Source: an uncultured Pelagibacteraceae bacterium (GTDB lineage Bacteria > Pseudomonadota > Alphaproteobacteria > Pelagibacterales > Pelagibacteraceae). From it: 40,040 bases of DNA. Numbering within the stretch: position 1 is the stretch's first letter; each line of letters begins with the position of its first letter. A program made the translations under genes and the position numbers. The notes below the pieces were generated by a model. That model did not search any database and was not told where the DNA came from. It saw nothing but the letters and a program-made list of their open reading frames with translations. Location of the stretch: assembly GCA_902604355.1 (NCBI GenBank), contig CACKYN010000009.1, forward strand, positions 1 to 40,040, in the 5' to 3' direction. Shown piece by piece: positions 25,801-33,636 of the stretch.

Positions 25801-27239
25801 TTTTGCTTTATGTTAACTGTTTGATTTAACGAAGTTATTTTAATTAATTTTTTAGTACCATCAGTCCACTTAACTTCTACTTTAAAATTTTTTTCGTTTT
25901 TTCTAATTCCATAATGTGCCACAGGCTCCATTTGACACAAATAACCAGATCCAGCGTCAATAGTTTTTGAATGTTTTCTTTGATTTGTAAGTAATGTAAC
26001 TGTTGCACCTCTTGCTGGAGCCCCAAATTTATTAAGAGGTTTAATTCTTAAATATTCGCTCTGTTTATCAACTTTTGCTTTATATAAAGTTAATGGCTGT
26101 TCTTTACTTTCACCACGAGAAACTAGTAATTCTAAAATACCATCACCATCAATGTCAGCAACTGCAGCTCCTGTGCCAAAACCATCAGACTCAAGACCTG
26201 TTTTCAGTATTATTTCCTCAAAAGCTCCATTCTCTTTTATCCTAAATAACTTGTTAGGCTCAGCTATGTTATTCATGAAGACTTCATCATAACCGTCATT
26301 ATCAAAATCAGCAGATATAATGGTTCGAATTCTTGAAGGTTTATCAAATTTACTATTACCTATATCTTTAAATTGATTATCTTGTAAGGCGTAAGCTCTG
26401 TGATAACCCTGCCAGTTTCCACTTATTATATCTAATCTTCCTCGATAAAGTATGTCTGATAGTGCAGTTCCTCTACCGTTCTGGATCACATCATCTACTC
26501 GATAATCAAATGCAACGTCTTCAAAAACTCCGTTATTATTTTTCAAAAGAAAATTTGGACCTCTTTCATTTGCTGCAAAAATATCAGATCTATCTGTTAA
26601 AATATGCCCTGAAACTACTGCCCTTCCACCTGTAACCTTATCTAAATTTAAACTAACTGATTTGTCCCTAATCTTTTTATCTACAATCTCATAAAACCTT
26701 GTTGGTCCACCATAGTTTGATACGTAGAGACCATATACACCATTACCTTTTCTATCCACACAAACAACAGATCTGCCCGCTGTTAGATTTAAATCCTCCT
26801 TATTTTTTTCAAATTCAAAAATGTCTAAAAACTTGCTTCCTTCTAAGTCTATAAGTCTGTCAGAATATTTTTTTGTTCCACTATATGTATCTGTGTTAAG
26901 AAAATATATTTCTTCATAACCATCTCTATCAACATCGCATGCTGCAACACCAATAGTTTTTCTAGATTCATCAGAAAATATATTTTGACTAGCAATATTA
27001 ATTAATCTTCCATTATCATATGATAAAGCTAAATTTGGATAACCAAATCCTGTAACTATAAATTCATATTTTCCATTTTGATTTATGTCGGCAACAGAAA
27101 TGCCATAACTAAGCCTTTTTGGATTATCTACAATTTTATCGGTTATATCCTCAAAAAAATCAGCATTAACAGTGTTTGGTATTATTAAAATTGTTAAAAT
27201 TATTATTTTATTTAGAAAATTAGACATTTTACTTTTCAT
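25797..27239 (-). CDS. Exported FG-GAP/VCBS repeat protein with ASPIC/UnbV domain (CRTAC1-like)
   Basis: 480 residues. Signal peptide at about 1-26, ending NTVNA. The body carries beta-propeller FG-GAP/VCBS repeats with Asp-rich loops such as DINQNGKYEF, DVDRDGYEEIYF, DFDNDGYDEVF and DIDGDGILELLV, which bind calcium in this family. The last 80 residues match the ASPIC/UnbV domain (GAPARGATVTLL, DAGSGYLCQ, VKWTDG). Such proteins are exported and often bind partners or carbohydrate; the specific role is unknown. A second ATG four codons in (27227) would remove the 11-base overlap with the upstream gene and also gives a signal peptide. Confidence 0.85.
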   Translation of the reverse strand: MKSKMSNFLNKIIILTILIIPNTVNADFFEDITDKIVDNPKRLSYGISVADINQNGKYEFIVTGFGYPNLALSYDNGRLINIASQNIFSDESRKTIGVAACDVDRDGYEEIYFLNTDTYSGTKKYSDRLIDLEGSKFLDIFEFEKNKEDLNLTAGRSVVCVDRKGNGVYGLYVSNYGGPTRFYEIVDKKIRDKSVSLNLDKVTGGRAVVSGHILTDRSDIFAANERGPNFLLKNNNGVFEDVAFDYRVDDVIQNGRGTALSDILYRGRLDIISGNWQGYHRAYALQDNQFKDIGNSKFDKPSRIRTIISADFDNDGYDEVFMNNIAEPNKLFRIKENGAFEEIILKTGLESDGFGTGAAVADIDGDGILELLVSRGESKEQPLTLYKAKVDKQSEYLRIKPLNKFGAPARGATVTLLTNQRKHSKTIDAGSGYLCQMEPVAHYGIRKNEKNFKVEVKWTDGTKKLIKITSLNQTVNIKQK

Positions 27240-27762
27240 TTTTTTTTCTCTTATATTGTTTCAACCAATCGTCAAATACTTTTATAGCGCCACCCATATC
27301 TTTAGTTTTGTTTGGATGATTTTTAGCTCTACCCAACATGGTTGAAACTACATTTACTTGATACTTTACAGATCTATTTTTAATTTTATTAATTGTAAAT
27401 AAAGCCTTTTCTTTATTTTTAAATCCCAATCCAGGCGTTGTAGTTTTAGGATTATAATCAGAATATAAGGATAGATTAATTGGTTTAATTTTTTTGCTTA
27501 CTGGCATTTTGTCAATTATTTGAAAAACTAGTTTGGGCTTTAAATCATTCATTATTTTTTTTAATTTTCCATCGAGGCCAATAAGATTTATTGAAAAAGT
27601 TTTGTGTTTATTTGATTTACAAATTAATTTTACATATCTTTTGTGGAATTCCTTAATCTGGCTTTGATATATTTTTTTTACTTTTTGATATGATGGGTCT
27701 TTAAAATTTGGTGTAATTACGAGCAAAATTCTACTTTTCCATTTATATTTTTCCAAATTCAT
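27229..27762 (-). CDS. DUF4174-like protein with an extra C-terminal module
   Basis: 177 residues. The first 95 resemble a DUF4174 domain (YKWKSRILLVITPN, then INLIGLDGKLKK and IIDKMPVSKK), a thioredoxin-like fold of unknown function. From about 103 to the end comes a second conserved-looking module (YNPKTTTPGLGFKNKEKA, VVSTMLGRAKNHPNKTKDM, KVFDDWLKQYK) that is very basic and could bind nucleic acid; I cannot name it. No signal peptide, although many DUF4174 proteins have one. It lies 2 bases after the DUF2256 gene and in the same operon as the photolyase. Confidence 0.7.
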   Translation of the reverse strand: MNLEKYKWKSRILLVITPNFKDPSYQKVKKIYQSQIKEFHKRYVKLICKSNKHKTFSINLIGLDGKLKKIMNDLKPKLVFQIIDKMPVSKKIKPINLSLYSDYNPKTTTPGLGFKNKEKALFTINKIKNRSVKYQVNVVSTMLGRAKNHPNKTKDMGGAIKVFDDWLKQYKRKKNEK

Positions 27763-27764
27763 AT

Positions 27765-27896
27765 TTAAATTTTTTTATTAGAACACCTTTTTGAGCAGTA
27801 TTTGACTTTTTCCCAGTTCAACTTCCATTTTTTTCTCCATTTAAAGGGTCTTTGGCAAACTAAACAAATTTTAGACGGCAGATTTTCTTTTTTCAC
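27765..27896 (-). CDS. DUF2256 family small zinc-knuckle protein
   Basis: A 43-residue protein. Four cysteines, C11, C14 (CLVC) and C34, C38 (CSKRC), form a probable zinc-binding site around a Trp/Lys-rich centre ([10 protein letters not shown]). The pattern KENLPSKIC...C...RPFKWRKKW...VKYCSKRC is the DUF2256 signature as I know it, and such genes are often found beside PhrB-type photolyase genes. The start is GTG and shares one base with the photolyase stop (TAGTG); two bases separate its stop from the next ATG. The tight coupling on both sides and intact motif make this a real gene. Confidence 0.85.
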   Translation of the reverse strand: MKKENLPSKICLVCQRPFKWRKKWKLNWEKVKYCSKRCSNKKI

Positions 27897-29386
27897 TATG
27901 CAGTATTTTGTTTAATAAATTTTTCAGCTTCAGATAAAATCAATTTTTTTCTATCTGTTTTCATTTTATCAAATATCCTAACCATCATAGATAAGCGCGG
28001 ATTTTTAAGAAAGAATTTTCTGTTTCTATCAATAAATCTCCAATAAAGACCATCCATTGTATTACACCACTCTCCCTTTTTAAAATCCATCATTTTCATA
28101 AAATATGCCGATCCACATATGTAAGGTTTGGTTGCAAAAATTCCTCCATCACTAAACAACCCCATTCCATAAACATTTGGAACCATCACCCAATCAGATG
28201 AGTCTACAAACATTTCCATAAACCATTTATAAACAATTGTAGGTTTGATTTCACACAGGTTCATAATATTTGATAAAATCATTAATCTCTCGATATGATG
28301 CGACCAACCATGATTAACTGCATTTTTAATAGCATAATCCAATGGGGGAAGACCTGTGTTTCCTTCATACCAAGAATTTTTCATTTTTCTATTTTGTTTA
28401 AAAAAATTTCTAGTTTCCATTTCTTTTGAATAACCTTGGTAAATTCCTCGCATGAATTCTCTCCAACCAATTACCTGACGTATATAGCCCTCAAGAGAAT
28501 TCATTCTGATTTTATTTTTTTTATGAAACTCCAAAACTTTTTGAATTATAAATTCGGGCGTTATTAAGCCAAGATTGATATAAGGACTTAGAGCACTATG
28601 AAAAAGAATATTATCTTTTTGATCTACAGCATCTTCATAGTCACCAAATAAATTTGATTTCTCTTTTATAAAAAAATTCAAAAGTTTGACAACATCATCA
28701 TATTCTGTTGCTAACCAAAAATGATCTGTATTACCTGGATGGTCTTTGAATAACTTTTCAATAATAGGTTTTAATTTTTTTGTATGGTTTGTCTCTTTAA
28801 TTTTAGGAAATTTAGGTATTGAAATATCTTTGGGTAATTTATTTCTATTGTCTTCATCAAAACTCCACTTACCACCTATAGGATTGCCATCAGAACCCAT
28901 CAATATTCCAGATTTTTTTCTTACCTCTTTGTAGAAGGTTGCCATAAATGGTTTTTTCGAGTTTCCTAGATATTTTTTAAATTCTTCACGAGAATTTAAA
29001 AACATTGGTGTTTGGAGGATGTTCCATTCAATCTTTTCCTTTTTAAAAAACATGGAAATCTTTTGTTCAAAGGGTTTGTCTTCTATCTCAAAGCTAGAAA
29101 CTTCTTTGATTTTTTTTTGGGTAATAATTTTTTTTAATTTTTTTAAATAATCTTCACTAAATTCTTTATCTTCAATTTTTGAATATTCTAATTTAAATTT
29201 ATTTTTCTTAAGACTATCTGCGTAGGACCGCATAGAGGATAAAAACAATAGAATTTTTTGTTTATGATGTTTTTCATATGTGCATAAACCTTTGTCTTCT
29301 GCCATAAAGAAAGTATGGTCTTTTTTGTAGCGGTCGATGTATTTTGTTGGAAATAAGTGATTACCAAGTATAAAAAATAACTTCAT
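27896..29386 (-). CDS. Photolyase/cryptochrome of the PhrB (DPRP) family without Fe-S cysteines
   Basis: 496 residues, full length. N-terminal DPRP domain ([22 protein letters not shown]) followed by the FAD-binding domain with [42 protein letters not shown] and [19 protein letters not shown]. The family repairs (6-4) photoproducts with FAD and usually a 4Fe-4S cluster. Here the region between [10 protein letters not shown] and DGLYWRF is about ten residues shorter than in PhrB and keeps only C441 of the three cysteines I expect there; the fourth position (TGLPPLD) also has no Cys. It probably works without a cluster. It heads a six-to-seven-gene operon and is divergent from the SDR gene with 27 bases between. 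Confidence 0.88.
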   Translation of the reverse strand: MKLFFILGNHLFPTKYIDRYKKDHTFFMAEDKGLCTYEKHHKQKILLFLSSMRSYADSLKKNKFKLEYSKIEDKEFSEDYLKKLKKIITQKKIKEVSSFEIEDKPFEQKISMFFKKEKIEWNILQTPMFLNSREEFKKYLGNSKKPFMATFYKEVRKKSGILMGSDGNPIGGKWSFDEDNRNKLPKDISIPKFPKIKETNHTKKLKPIIEKLFKDHPGNTDHFWLATEYDDVVKLLNFFIKEKSNLFGDYEDAVDQKDNILFHSALSPYINLGLITPEFIIQKVLEFHKKNKIRMNSLEGYIRQVIGWREFMRGIYQGYSKEMETRNFFKQNRKMKNSWYEGNTGLPPLDYAIKNAVNHGWSHHIERLMILSNIMNLCEIKPTIVYKWFMEMFVDSSDWVMVPNVYGMGLFSDGGIFATKPYICGSAYFMKMMDFKKGEWCNTMDGLYWRFIDRNRKFFLKNPRLSMMVRIFDKMKTDRKKLILSEAEKFIKQNTA

Positions 29387-29413
29387 GATTAAATATAACT
29401 AATAAAAATTTTT

Positions 29414-30124
29414 ATGTCAGAAAAATATCTCATTTTAGGTGCGACAGGATCTATTGGTTCTAACCTCTCAGAACAATTAAAAAATTCTGGTAATGACATT
29501 CATTTAGTCGCGAGGAACGAAATTGAAGTAAGCGCTATTGCAGGTAAGTTGGGATGCTCATTTACTGTTGCTGATGTTTTAGAAGAAGGCTTTATAGAAA
29601 AAGTCAAAGCTGATGTTCCAGAAATAAAAGGAATTGCTTACTGTGTTGGTTCAATTGATTTAAAACCTCTACGAATGGTAAAGGAAGAAGATTTCACTAA
29701 ATGCATGAAGTTAAATTTATATTCAGCAGTAGAAGTGATTAAAGGATATCAAGAAAGCCTAAAAAAAAATAAAGGTTCAATTGTTTTATTTTCAACTGTT
29801 GCTGCACAAAGAGGTTTTACTAACCATGCTATCATCGCATCTACAAAAGCAGCCGTTGAAGGTTTAACGGTTTCTCTTGCTGCAGAATTTGCTCCTCACA
29901 TTAGAGTAAACTGTGTTGCCCCAAGTCTAACAAAATCCAAAATTGCAGAACCAATGTTAAAAAATACAGCAATAGCAGAAGGTATCGCAAAGGCTCATCC
30001 TTTAAAAAGGTTGGGAGAAGGTAAAGACTCAGCTTCATTAGCTAAATTTTTAATAACCGAAGATAGTTCTTGGGTTACAGGTCAGATAATTGCTGTTGAT
30101 GGCGGTAGATCTAAACTTTCATAA
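29414..30124 (+). CDS. SDR-family protein lacking the catalytic tyrosine
   Basis: 236 residues with a Rossmann fold and the cofactor motif GATGSIG at 9-15, so it probably still binds a nicotinamide cofactor. The catalytic tetrad is altered: K145 and the helix-4 asparagine (N101) remain, but the Tyr position is I141 and the Ser position T128 (FSTVAAQRGFTNHAIIASTK). The rest (RVNCVAPSLTKS, WVTGQIIAVDGG) is typical. A normal oxidoreductase reaction by the usual mechanism is therefore doubtful. I recall similar proteins beside photolyase/DUF2256 genes in other bacteria. It is divergent from the photolyase operon and followed after one base by the sugar dehydrogenase gene. Confidence 0.85.
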   Translation: MSEKYLILGATGSIGSNLSEQLKNSGNDIHLVARNEIEVSAIAGKLGCSFTVADVLEEGFIEKVKADVPEIKGIAYCVGSIDLKPLRMVKEEDFTKCMKLNLYSAVEVIKGYQESLKKNKGSIVLFSTVAAQRGFTNHAIIASTKAAVEGLTVSLAAEFAPHIRVNCVAPSLTKSKIAEPMLKNTAIAEGIAKAHPLKRLGEGKDSASLAKFLITEDSSWVTGQIIAVDGGRSKLS

Positions 30125-30125
30125 A

Positions 30126-31190
30126 GTGATTAGATTTTTCTTATCTATATTTTTTTTTACTTTTCTATGGTCAAATAGTTTTTCTGCAAATTTAAACTTT
30201 GAAAAAATTGCTAATCTTAAAGATCCATGGGGCTCATCTTTTATCAGTGAAGATGAAATTATAGTTACTGAAAAAAGTGGAAAAATAAAAATTATAAATA
30301 TTGCTACAAAAGAAATATTAAAAGTAAAACATAATTTAAATTTTTTAGAGTATGGTCAAGGAGGATTGCTAGATATTATTTATCAAAACAATACAGTTTG
30401 GATTTCTTATACTGAAAATAGAGTTAATTGGAAAACTAGCACTTCAATTGCAAAAGCGAAATTAAATAAACAAGAATTAGATTTTAAAAATATCTTTCAA
30501 GCTAATCCACCAATAGACTCAGGTTATCATTTTGGATCAAGACTTGCTATTAAAGATAATTATTTATTTGCATCTGCTGGTGAAAGAGGACAAGGTATGA
30601 TTGCACAAGATCCAACTCAACATCCAGGTAGTATTATAAGAATACACTTAGATGGAAGTATACCTAAAGATAATCCGAAATTTGAGGGAAAATCAAATTG
30701 GCTGCCAGAAATATATCAAATAGGCATCAGAAACCCTCAAGGGTTAACATTGTCACCTTATGATGGAAAAATTTATATGAGTAATCACGGTGCTAAAGGA
30801 GGCGACTGGTTTGGTCAGGCAAAAAAAGGTGAAAACTATGGATGGAAAATTTTAGGCTGGGGTGGGACAAATTATTCTGGAAGCAAAATTGGACCAAAAT
30901 GGAAGCCTGGCTTCACAAAAGCTATTAAATATTGGGTTCCTTCAATTGCAACCAGCGCCATCACAATTTACAAAGGTTTAGAATTTAAAGAATGGAATGG
31001 TCTCGCTTTAGTAACTTCTTTAAAAGATAAATCATTAAGAGCAATTGATTTTTCTGATCTATCTAATGTTAGAGAGAATGTAGTCTTTAAAGATAAGATT
31101 GGAAGACTAAGAGACATTCAAGTACATCCTAAAAATGGTAAAATTTATTTTTTAGCAGGTGATAACTTATGGTTAATGGAGAAAAATTAA
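30126..31190 (+). CDS. Exported PQQ-dependent aldose/sorbosone dehydrogenase-like protein
   Basis: Soluble periplasmic beta-propeller of the glucose/sorbosone dehydrogenase (GSDH, YliI/Asd) family that oxidises sugars with PQQ. 354 residues from the GTG chosen: this start gives a compact signal peptide (MIRFFLSIFFF...NSFSA) one base after the SDR stop. Frames beginning at 30099 (ATG) or 30090 (TTG) lie inside the SDR gene and are less likely. Seen: GQGGLLDI, HFGSRLAI with the likely catalytic His, ASAGERGQG, HPGSIIRIHLDGSIP, GIRNPQGLTL and GENYGW. Electron acceptor and sugar are unknown; no PQQ synthesis gene is in the window. Confidence 0.85.
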   Translation: MIRFFLSIFFFTFLWSNSFSANLNFEKIANLKDPWGSSFISEDEIIVTEKSGKIKIINIATKEILKVKHNLNFLEYGQGGLLDIIYQNNTVWISYTENRVNWKTSTSIAKAKLNKQELDFKNIFQANPPIDSGYHFGSRLAIKDNYLFASAGERGQGMIAQDPTQHPGSIIRIHLDGSIPKDNPKFEGKSNWLPEIYQIGIRNPQGLTLSPYDGKIYMSNHGAKGGDWFGQAKKGENYGWKILGWGGTNYSGSKIGPKWKPGFTKAIKYWVPSIATSAITIYKGLEFKEWNGLALVTSLKDKSLRAIDFSDLSNVRENVVFKDKIGRLRDIQVHPKNGKIYFLAGDNLWLMEKN

Positions 31191-31978
31191 AGAATTGTTA
31201 TTCTGTGCATAATTCTATTACCTGTAAAAGGTGTTGCTTGATGTAACATGGATCTGTTATCCCAAATCGCTAATTGATTTTTTTCCCATTCCAATGAGTG
31301 TTGAAATTTTTTTTTAATTTGGTGTTTGAATAATTTTTTTTTTAAATCAATAGAATTTTTTATTTTTGGCTGAAATCCAACTAGATGACCTGGGCTAGAG
31401 TAAATTGTATAATTTAAACTAATTTTTCTTATAATTTTATGGGTAGATTTTAATTCTTTTATTTTCTTACCCTTCTCCTTAACTCTCTCTTTTGTGGTAA
31501 TTGAAATTGGTCCTTCCGAGGAATAGACACCCTTTAAGCTTGATAACTTTCGTTTCATAGATTTTGTTAAATCTTTAAAAGCATAGTACTGCGAAGAAAA
31601 TTCGGTATTTGCTTTTCCTTTTCTTGGAACTATTTTTGATAACAACATTGTAAATCTTGGTGGTTTTTTTGTATAAATAGAATCTGTGTGAAACTGCTCC
31701 CCAAAACTTGGCCCTTTATCACTTTCTTTTCTTTGAACAACCGTTATCTGAGGATATTTTTTGTTTAATCCTTTTAATCTTGGATAGTCTGCGAGTTTTC
31801 CAAAATTTTTAGCAAACTCAACATAATGTTTAGAAGAAAGGTTTTGTCTTCTAAAAAAGATCATCCCATATTTATTTAGAGCGTTCATAATGATTTTGAA
31901 ATTTTCTTTTGAAAGTTTTTGAAGATCGGTTTCAATCTCAGCCCCAATATTATTTTTATTGGGAATAATTCTTAACAT
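31187..31978 (-). CDS. TauD/TfdA-family Fe(II)/2-oxoglutarate dioxygenase
   Basis: 263 residues. Iron ligands H97 and D99 (EQFHTDS) and H246 (MLHQATPF) are present, and arginines near the C-terminus (R255, R259) fit the 2-oxoglutarate site. The family hydroxylates substrates such as taurine, carnitine-like betaines or aryloxy acids; the substrate cannot be assigned. The middle part is unusually lysine-rich (about 155-180). It is the last gene of the hemC operon, one base after the SHOCT protein gene, and its stop overlaps the convergent sugar dehydrogenase by four bases. Confidence 0.85.
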   Translation of the reverse strand: MLRIIPNKNNIGAEIETDLQKLSKENFKIIMNALNKYGMIFFRRQNLSSKHYVEFAKNFGKLADYPRLKGLNKKYPQITVVQRKESDKGPSFGEQFHTDSIYTKKPPRFTMLLSKIVPRKGKANTEFSSQYYAFKDLTKSMKRKLSSLKGVYSSEGPISITTKERVKEKGKKIKELKSTHKIIRKISLNYTIYSSPGHLVGFQPKIKNSIDLKKKLFKHQIKKKFQHSLEWEKNQLAIWDNRSMLHQATPFTGNRIMHRITIL

Positions 31979-31979
31979 C

Positions 31980-32246
31980 TTAGGTATTTAATAATTTATT
32001 TTTTGCTTTCTCAAACTCCTCTTGAGTAAGCACTCCACTTTCTCGCAAAGTATTTAATTTTGCTAATTCATCACTTAGTGAAGTATTATCATTTGATATA
32101 GTTGTTTTACTTTCCTCTTCTACTTCATCTTTTTCAGCTCTGTTAGCTTCTTTAGCATTAAATCCATTCATAATTGCCATGCCACCTAAATATAGAACAT
32201 AAGCCATGATAGGTATTACTAATCCAAAAAAAATTATTTTTTCCAT
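31980..32246 (-). CDS. Small membrane protein with SHOCT domain
   Basis: 88 residues: one transmembrane helix at about 4-26, a charged Glu/Lys-rich linker, and a C-terminal SHOCT (short C-terminal) motif at about 58-88 (LSDELAKLNTLRESGVLTQEEFEKAKNKLL). SHOCT segments are thought to mediate oligomerisation. Function unknown. It follows the 67-residue membrane protein gene by 3 bases. Confidence 0.8.
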   Translation of the reverse strand: MEKIIFFGLVIPIMAYVLYLGGMAIMNGFNAKEANRAEKDEVEEESKTTISNDNTSLSDELAKLNTLRESGVLTQEEFEKAKNKLLNT

Positions 32247-32249
32247 ATA

Positions 32250-32453
32250 CTAATCCTCATCTTCCTCTCTCCATTTTTTTTCATACAATAGGTACGCTGC
32301 ATAGATTACTGAAACAGTACCTACTATCATTCCATAATCAAAACCTGTTTGTTGATCGTGAAGGTACCAACCAAGTTGAGTGGCTCCAATTGTTGGAAAA
32401 GTTAGTAGAAGAAAAATTATGGCAATCCTGTAAGGATACTTTGGTTTTTTCAT
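32250..32453 (-). CDS. Small membrane protein, unrecognised
   Basis: 67 residues with two hydrophobic segments (about 9-27 and 39-57), an intervening LGWYLHDQQTGFDYG loop and an acidic C-terminus (REEDED). I do not recognise the family. It sits 37 bases after folD and 3 bases before the SHOCT protein gene; placement in a tight same-strand run is the main evidence that it is real. Confidence 0.65.
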   Translation of the reverse strand: MKKPKYPYRIAIIFLLLTFPTIGATQLGWYLHDQQTGFDYGMIVGTVSVIYAAYLLYEKKWREEDED

Positions 32454-32490
32454 ATCATAGACTAACAGAATAAATTGTGAGATATAATTG

Positions 32491-33336
32491 CTAAATTTGC
32501 GATCTTTTGAAACACTCTATAGTATTTTTCAATAAACAAGCGATTGTCATGGGTCCTACACCACCCGGAACGGGTGTTAAAGCTTTTGCATTTTTAGAAA
32601 CTTCATCAAAATCCACATCACCAACAATACCTTTATCAGTTTTATTTATACCAACATCGATAACAATCGTATCTTTTTTAACCCAGTCACCTTTAACAAG
32701 TTCTGGGATTCCAACTGCAGCAACTATAATATCTGCCTCTAAGCATTCTGCTTTCAGGTCTTTAGTTTTTGAATGAGTTATTGTCACCGTGCAATTTTCT
32801 TTTAAAAGAAGTTGTGTCATTGGCTTTCCATTTAGATTTGATCTTCCAACTATCACAGCTTTTTTTCCATTTAAGTTAGGCTCAACTTTTTTGATTAATA
32901 AATAGCAACCTAGAGGAGTACATGGCACAGAACTTTCATATCCAGAAGAAAGGTTTCCTACATTCATTGGATGAAAACCATCAACATCTTTTGACGGTAA
33001 AATAGTTTCAATAACTTTTTGTTTATCAATATGTTTTGGGAGTGGTAACTGAACTAAAATTCCTGAGACTGTTTCATCTTTATTTAATTCTTCAATTTTT
33101 TCTAATACTGTTTTTTCCTCTACTGAATCTGGATATTTAATAACTTCAGACTTTAAACCAACCTCATTTGCTGATTTTTCTTTATTACGTACATAAATTT
33201 GGCTTGGTGTTAAATCTCCTATAAGAATAACTGTTAAGCCAGGTACTTTATTATATTTAGCTTTTAATCCTGTGACTTCGTCCTTAAGCTCATCTCTTAA
33301 CTCTGCAGCAGCTTTCTTTCCATCTATTAAAATCAT
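32491..33336 (-). CDS. folD: Bifunctional methylene-THF dehydrogenase/methenyl-THF cyclohydrolase
   Basis: Interconverts 5,10-methylene-, methenyl- and 10-formyl-tetrahydrofolate with NADP in one-carbon metabolism. 281 residues, normal length. Seen: SQIYVRNKEKSANEVG with the catalytic Lys, GILVQLPLPKH, KDVDGFHP, the Rossmann segment VGRSNLNGKPM, and TPVPGGVGPMTIACLL. It lies 9 bases downstream of yggT in the hemC operon. Confidence 0.95.
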   Translation of the reverse strand: MILIDGKKAAAELRDELKDEVTGLKAKYNKVPGLTVILIGDLTPSQIYVRNKEKSANEVGLKSEVIKYPDSVEEKTVLEKIEELNKDETVSGILVQLPLPKHIDKQKVIETILPSKDVDGFHPMNVGNLSSGYESSVPCTPLGCYLLIKKVEPNLNGKKAVIVGRSNLNGKPMTQLLLKENCTVTITHSKTKDLKAECLEADIIVAAVGIPELVKGDWVKKDTIVIDVGINKTDKGIVGDVDFDEVSKNAKALTPVPGGVGPMTIACLLKNTIECFKRSQI

Positions 33337-33345
33337 TTCATCTTT

Positions 33346-33636
33346 CTAAAAAATCATTGGCGCAATGTAGAGCTTCATACACATTTCAATAAACCAAATC
33401 AATAGTAGAAGAATTACTGGGGATATATCTAAAGATCCTAAATTGGGTATAAAACGTCTAATTTTATTTAAAATTGGATCTGTAAGCCTATAAGTTAATT
33501 CTAACAGAGAATAAACAAATCTGTTTTGAGTATTTAAAACATTAAAGGCAATTAACCAACTAACAATTACATTAGCAATTACAACATACGAGTAAAGTTT
33601 TAAAATTTGTAAAACTAAATAAAAAATTGCTATCAT
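33346..33636 (-). CDS. YggT family membrane protein
   Basis: 96 residues with two hydrophobic segments around the family core TYRLTDPILNKIRRFIPNLGSLDISPVILLLL (key residues R, TDP, RRFIP, DISP). YggT proteins are linked to ion tolerance and, in plants and cyanobacteria, to cytochrome b6 assembly; the role here is unknown. Its ATG overlaps the stop of the MscS-like gene by four bases. Confidence 0.88.
   Translation of the reverse strand: MIAIFYLVLQILKLYSYVVIANVIVSWLIAFNVLNTQNRFVYSLLELTYRLTDPILNKIRRFIPNLGSLDISPVILLLLIWFIEMCMKLYIAPMIF

Noticed and set aside
30090..30125. Longer N-terminus for the PQQ dehydrogenase inside the SDR gene
   Set aside because: The extension would overlap the SDR gene and spoil the signal peptide, whereas the GTG at 30126 gives a compact one.
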